The notes under the pieces were generated by a model, which was not told where the DNA came from, did not search any database, and saw nothing but the letters and a program-made list of their open reading frames with translations. Of a stretch of DNA of 5,681 nt, positions 5,599 through 5,681 are shown piece by piece. Source of the stretch: Acidobacteriaceae bacterium (GTDB taxonomy: Bacteria; Acidobacteriota; Terriglobia; Terriglobales; Acidobacteriaceae). A program made the position numbers and the translations under genes. The stretch spans positions 1 through 5,681 of the forward strand of contig PLKR01000467.1 of the NCBI GenBank assembly GCA_003140655.1. Reading direction: 5' to 3'. Within the stretch, counting starts at the first letter, position 1; each line of letters begins with the position of its first letter.

Positions 5599-5681
5599 GT
5601 CTTGGTGAGCAAAGTATCGAGTGGGAAGGGGAGCGAAGCCGCTGGTGAGTTTGGGAAAATCTTGGATCATCGTGGAGTCGG
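5572..5681 (-). CDS. Possible 3' end of an unidentified upstream gene (partial, runs off the right edge)
   Basis: One minus-strand frame is open from the window edge (first whole codon 5679-5677) to a TAG at 5574-5572 and gives 35 residues, including QDFPKLTSGFAPLPTRYFAH and ending in KKASTAE. The composition looks protein-like: mixed hydrophobic and charged residues, and a moderate preference for G or C in the third position. It ends 57 nt before the first LolA-like gene on the same strand, as expected for an upstream operon member. I do not recognise the family and the piece is too short to assign. A second minus frame is also open across this stretch but is Ser/Arg/Cys-rich and less convincing. 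The alternative is that this is simply upstream intergenic DNA carrying the promoter. Confidence 0.4.
   Translation of the reverse strand, partial: DSTMIQDFPKLTSGFAPLPTRYFAHQDLKKASTAE

Overview
The window reads as a piece of a moderately GC-rich, Gram-negative-type bacterial chromosome. I favour Acidobacteriota (Koribacter/Terriglobia-like). The reasons are that all three intact genes encode exported proteins, and that both families are, to my knowledge, often expanded there: giant BNR/Asp-box beta-propellers, and small LolA-fold proteins whose mature part begins like QTADELIAKNIQARGG. This is inference from family recall, since no rRNA or marker gene is present.

Layout, read along the minus strand from right to left. 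(1) The right edge (5681 to 5572) probably holds the last 35 codons of an unidentified gene. (2) After 57 nt come two tandem paralogous LolA-like genes (5514-4747 and 4705-3938), each exactly 255 codons and about 67% identical without gaps, separated by 41 nt. (3) After a further 76 nt comes a large secreted Asp-box beta-propeller protein (3861-661, 1066 aa). (4) Nine nt after its stop codon is a perfect 12-bp hairpin (651-624) that looks like the end of the transcript, although it lacks a proper U-tract. (5) Beyond it, 580-368 carries a 70-codon AT-richer ORF that may be a small gene or the remnant of a beta-sandwich protein. Positions 1-367 hold no gene I can support.

The three intact genes share one strand, have short gaps, carry good Shine-Dalgarno sequences and show no terminator between them, so they probably form one transcript. 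All three products are predicted to be exported. Together they look like an envelope or periplasmic module of two lipid-binding-fold proteins plus one large propeller scaffold or binding protein. No substrate can be named from sequence.

Two start codons were moved inward from the longest possible ORF. The second LolA-like gene starts at 4705 rather than 4738, and the propeller gene at 3861 rather than 3915. Both shifts are supported by Shine-Dalgarno position and by where the signal peptide begins.
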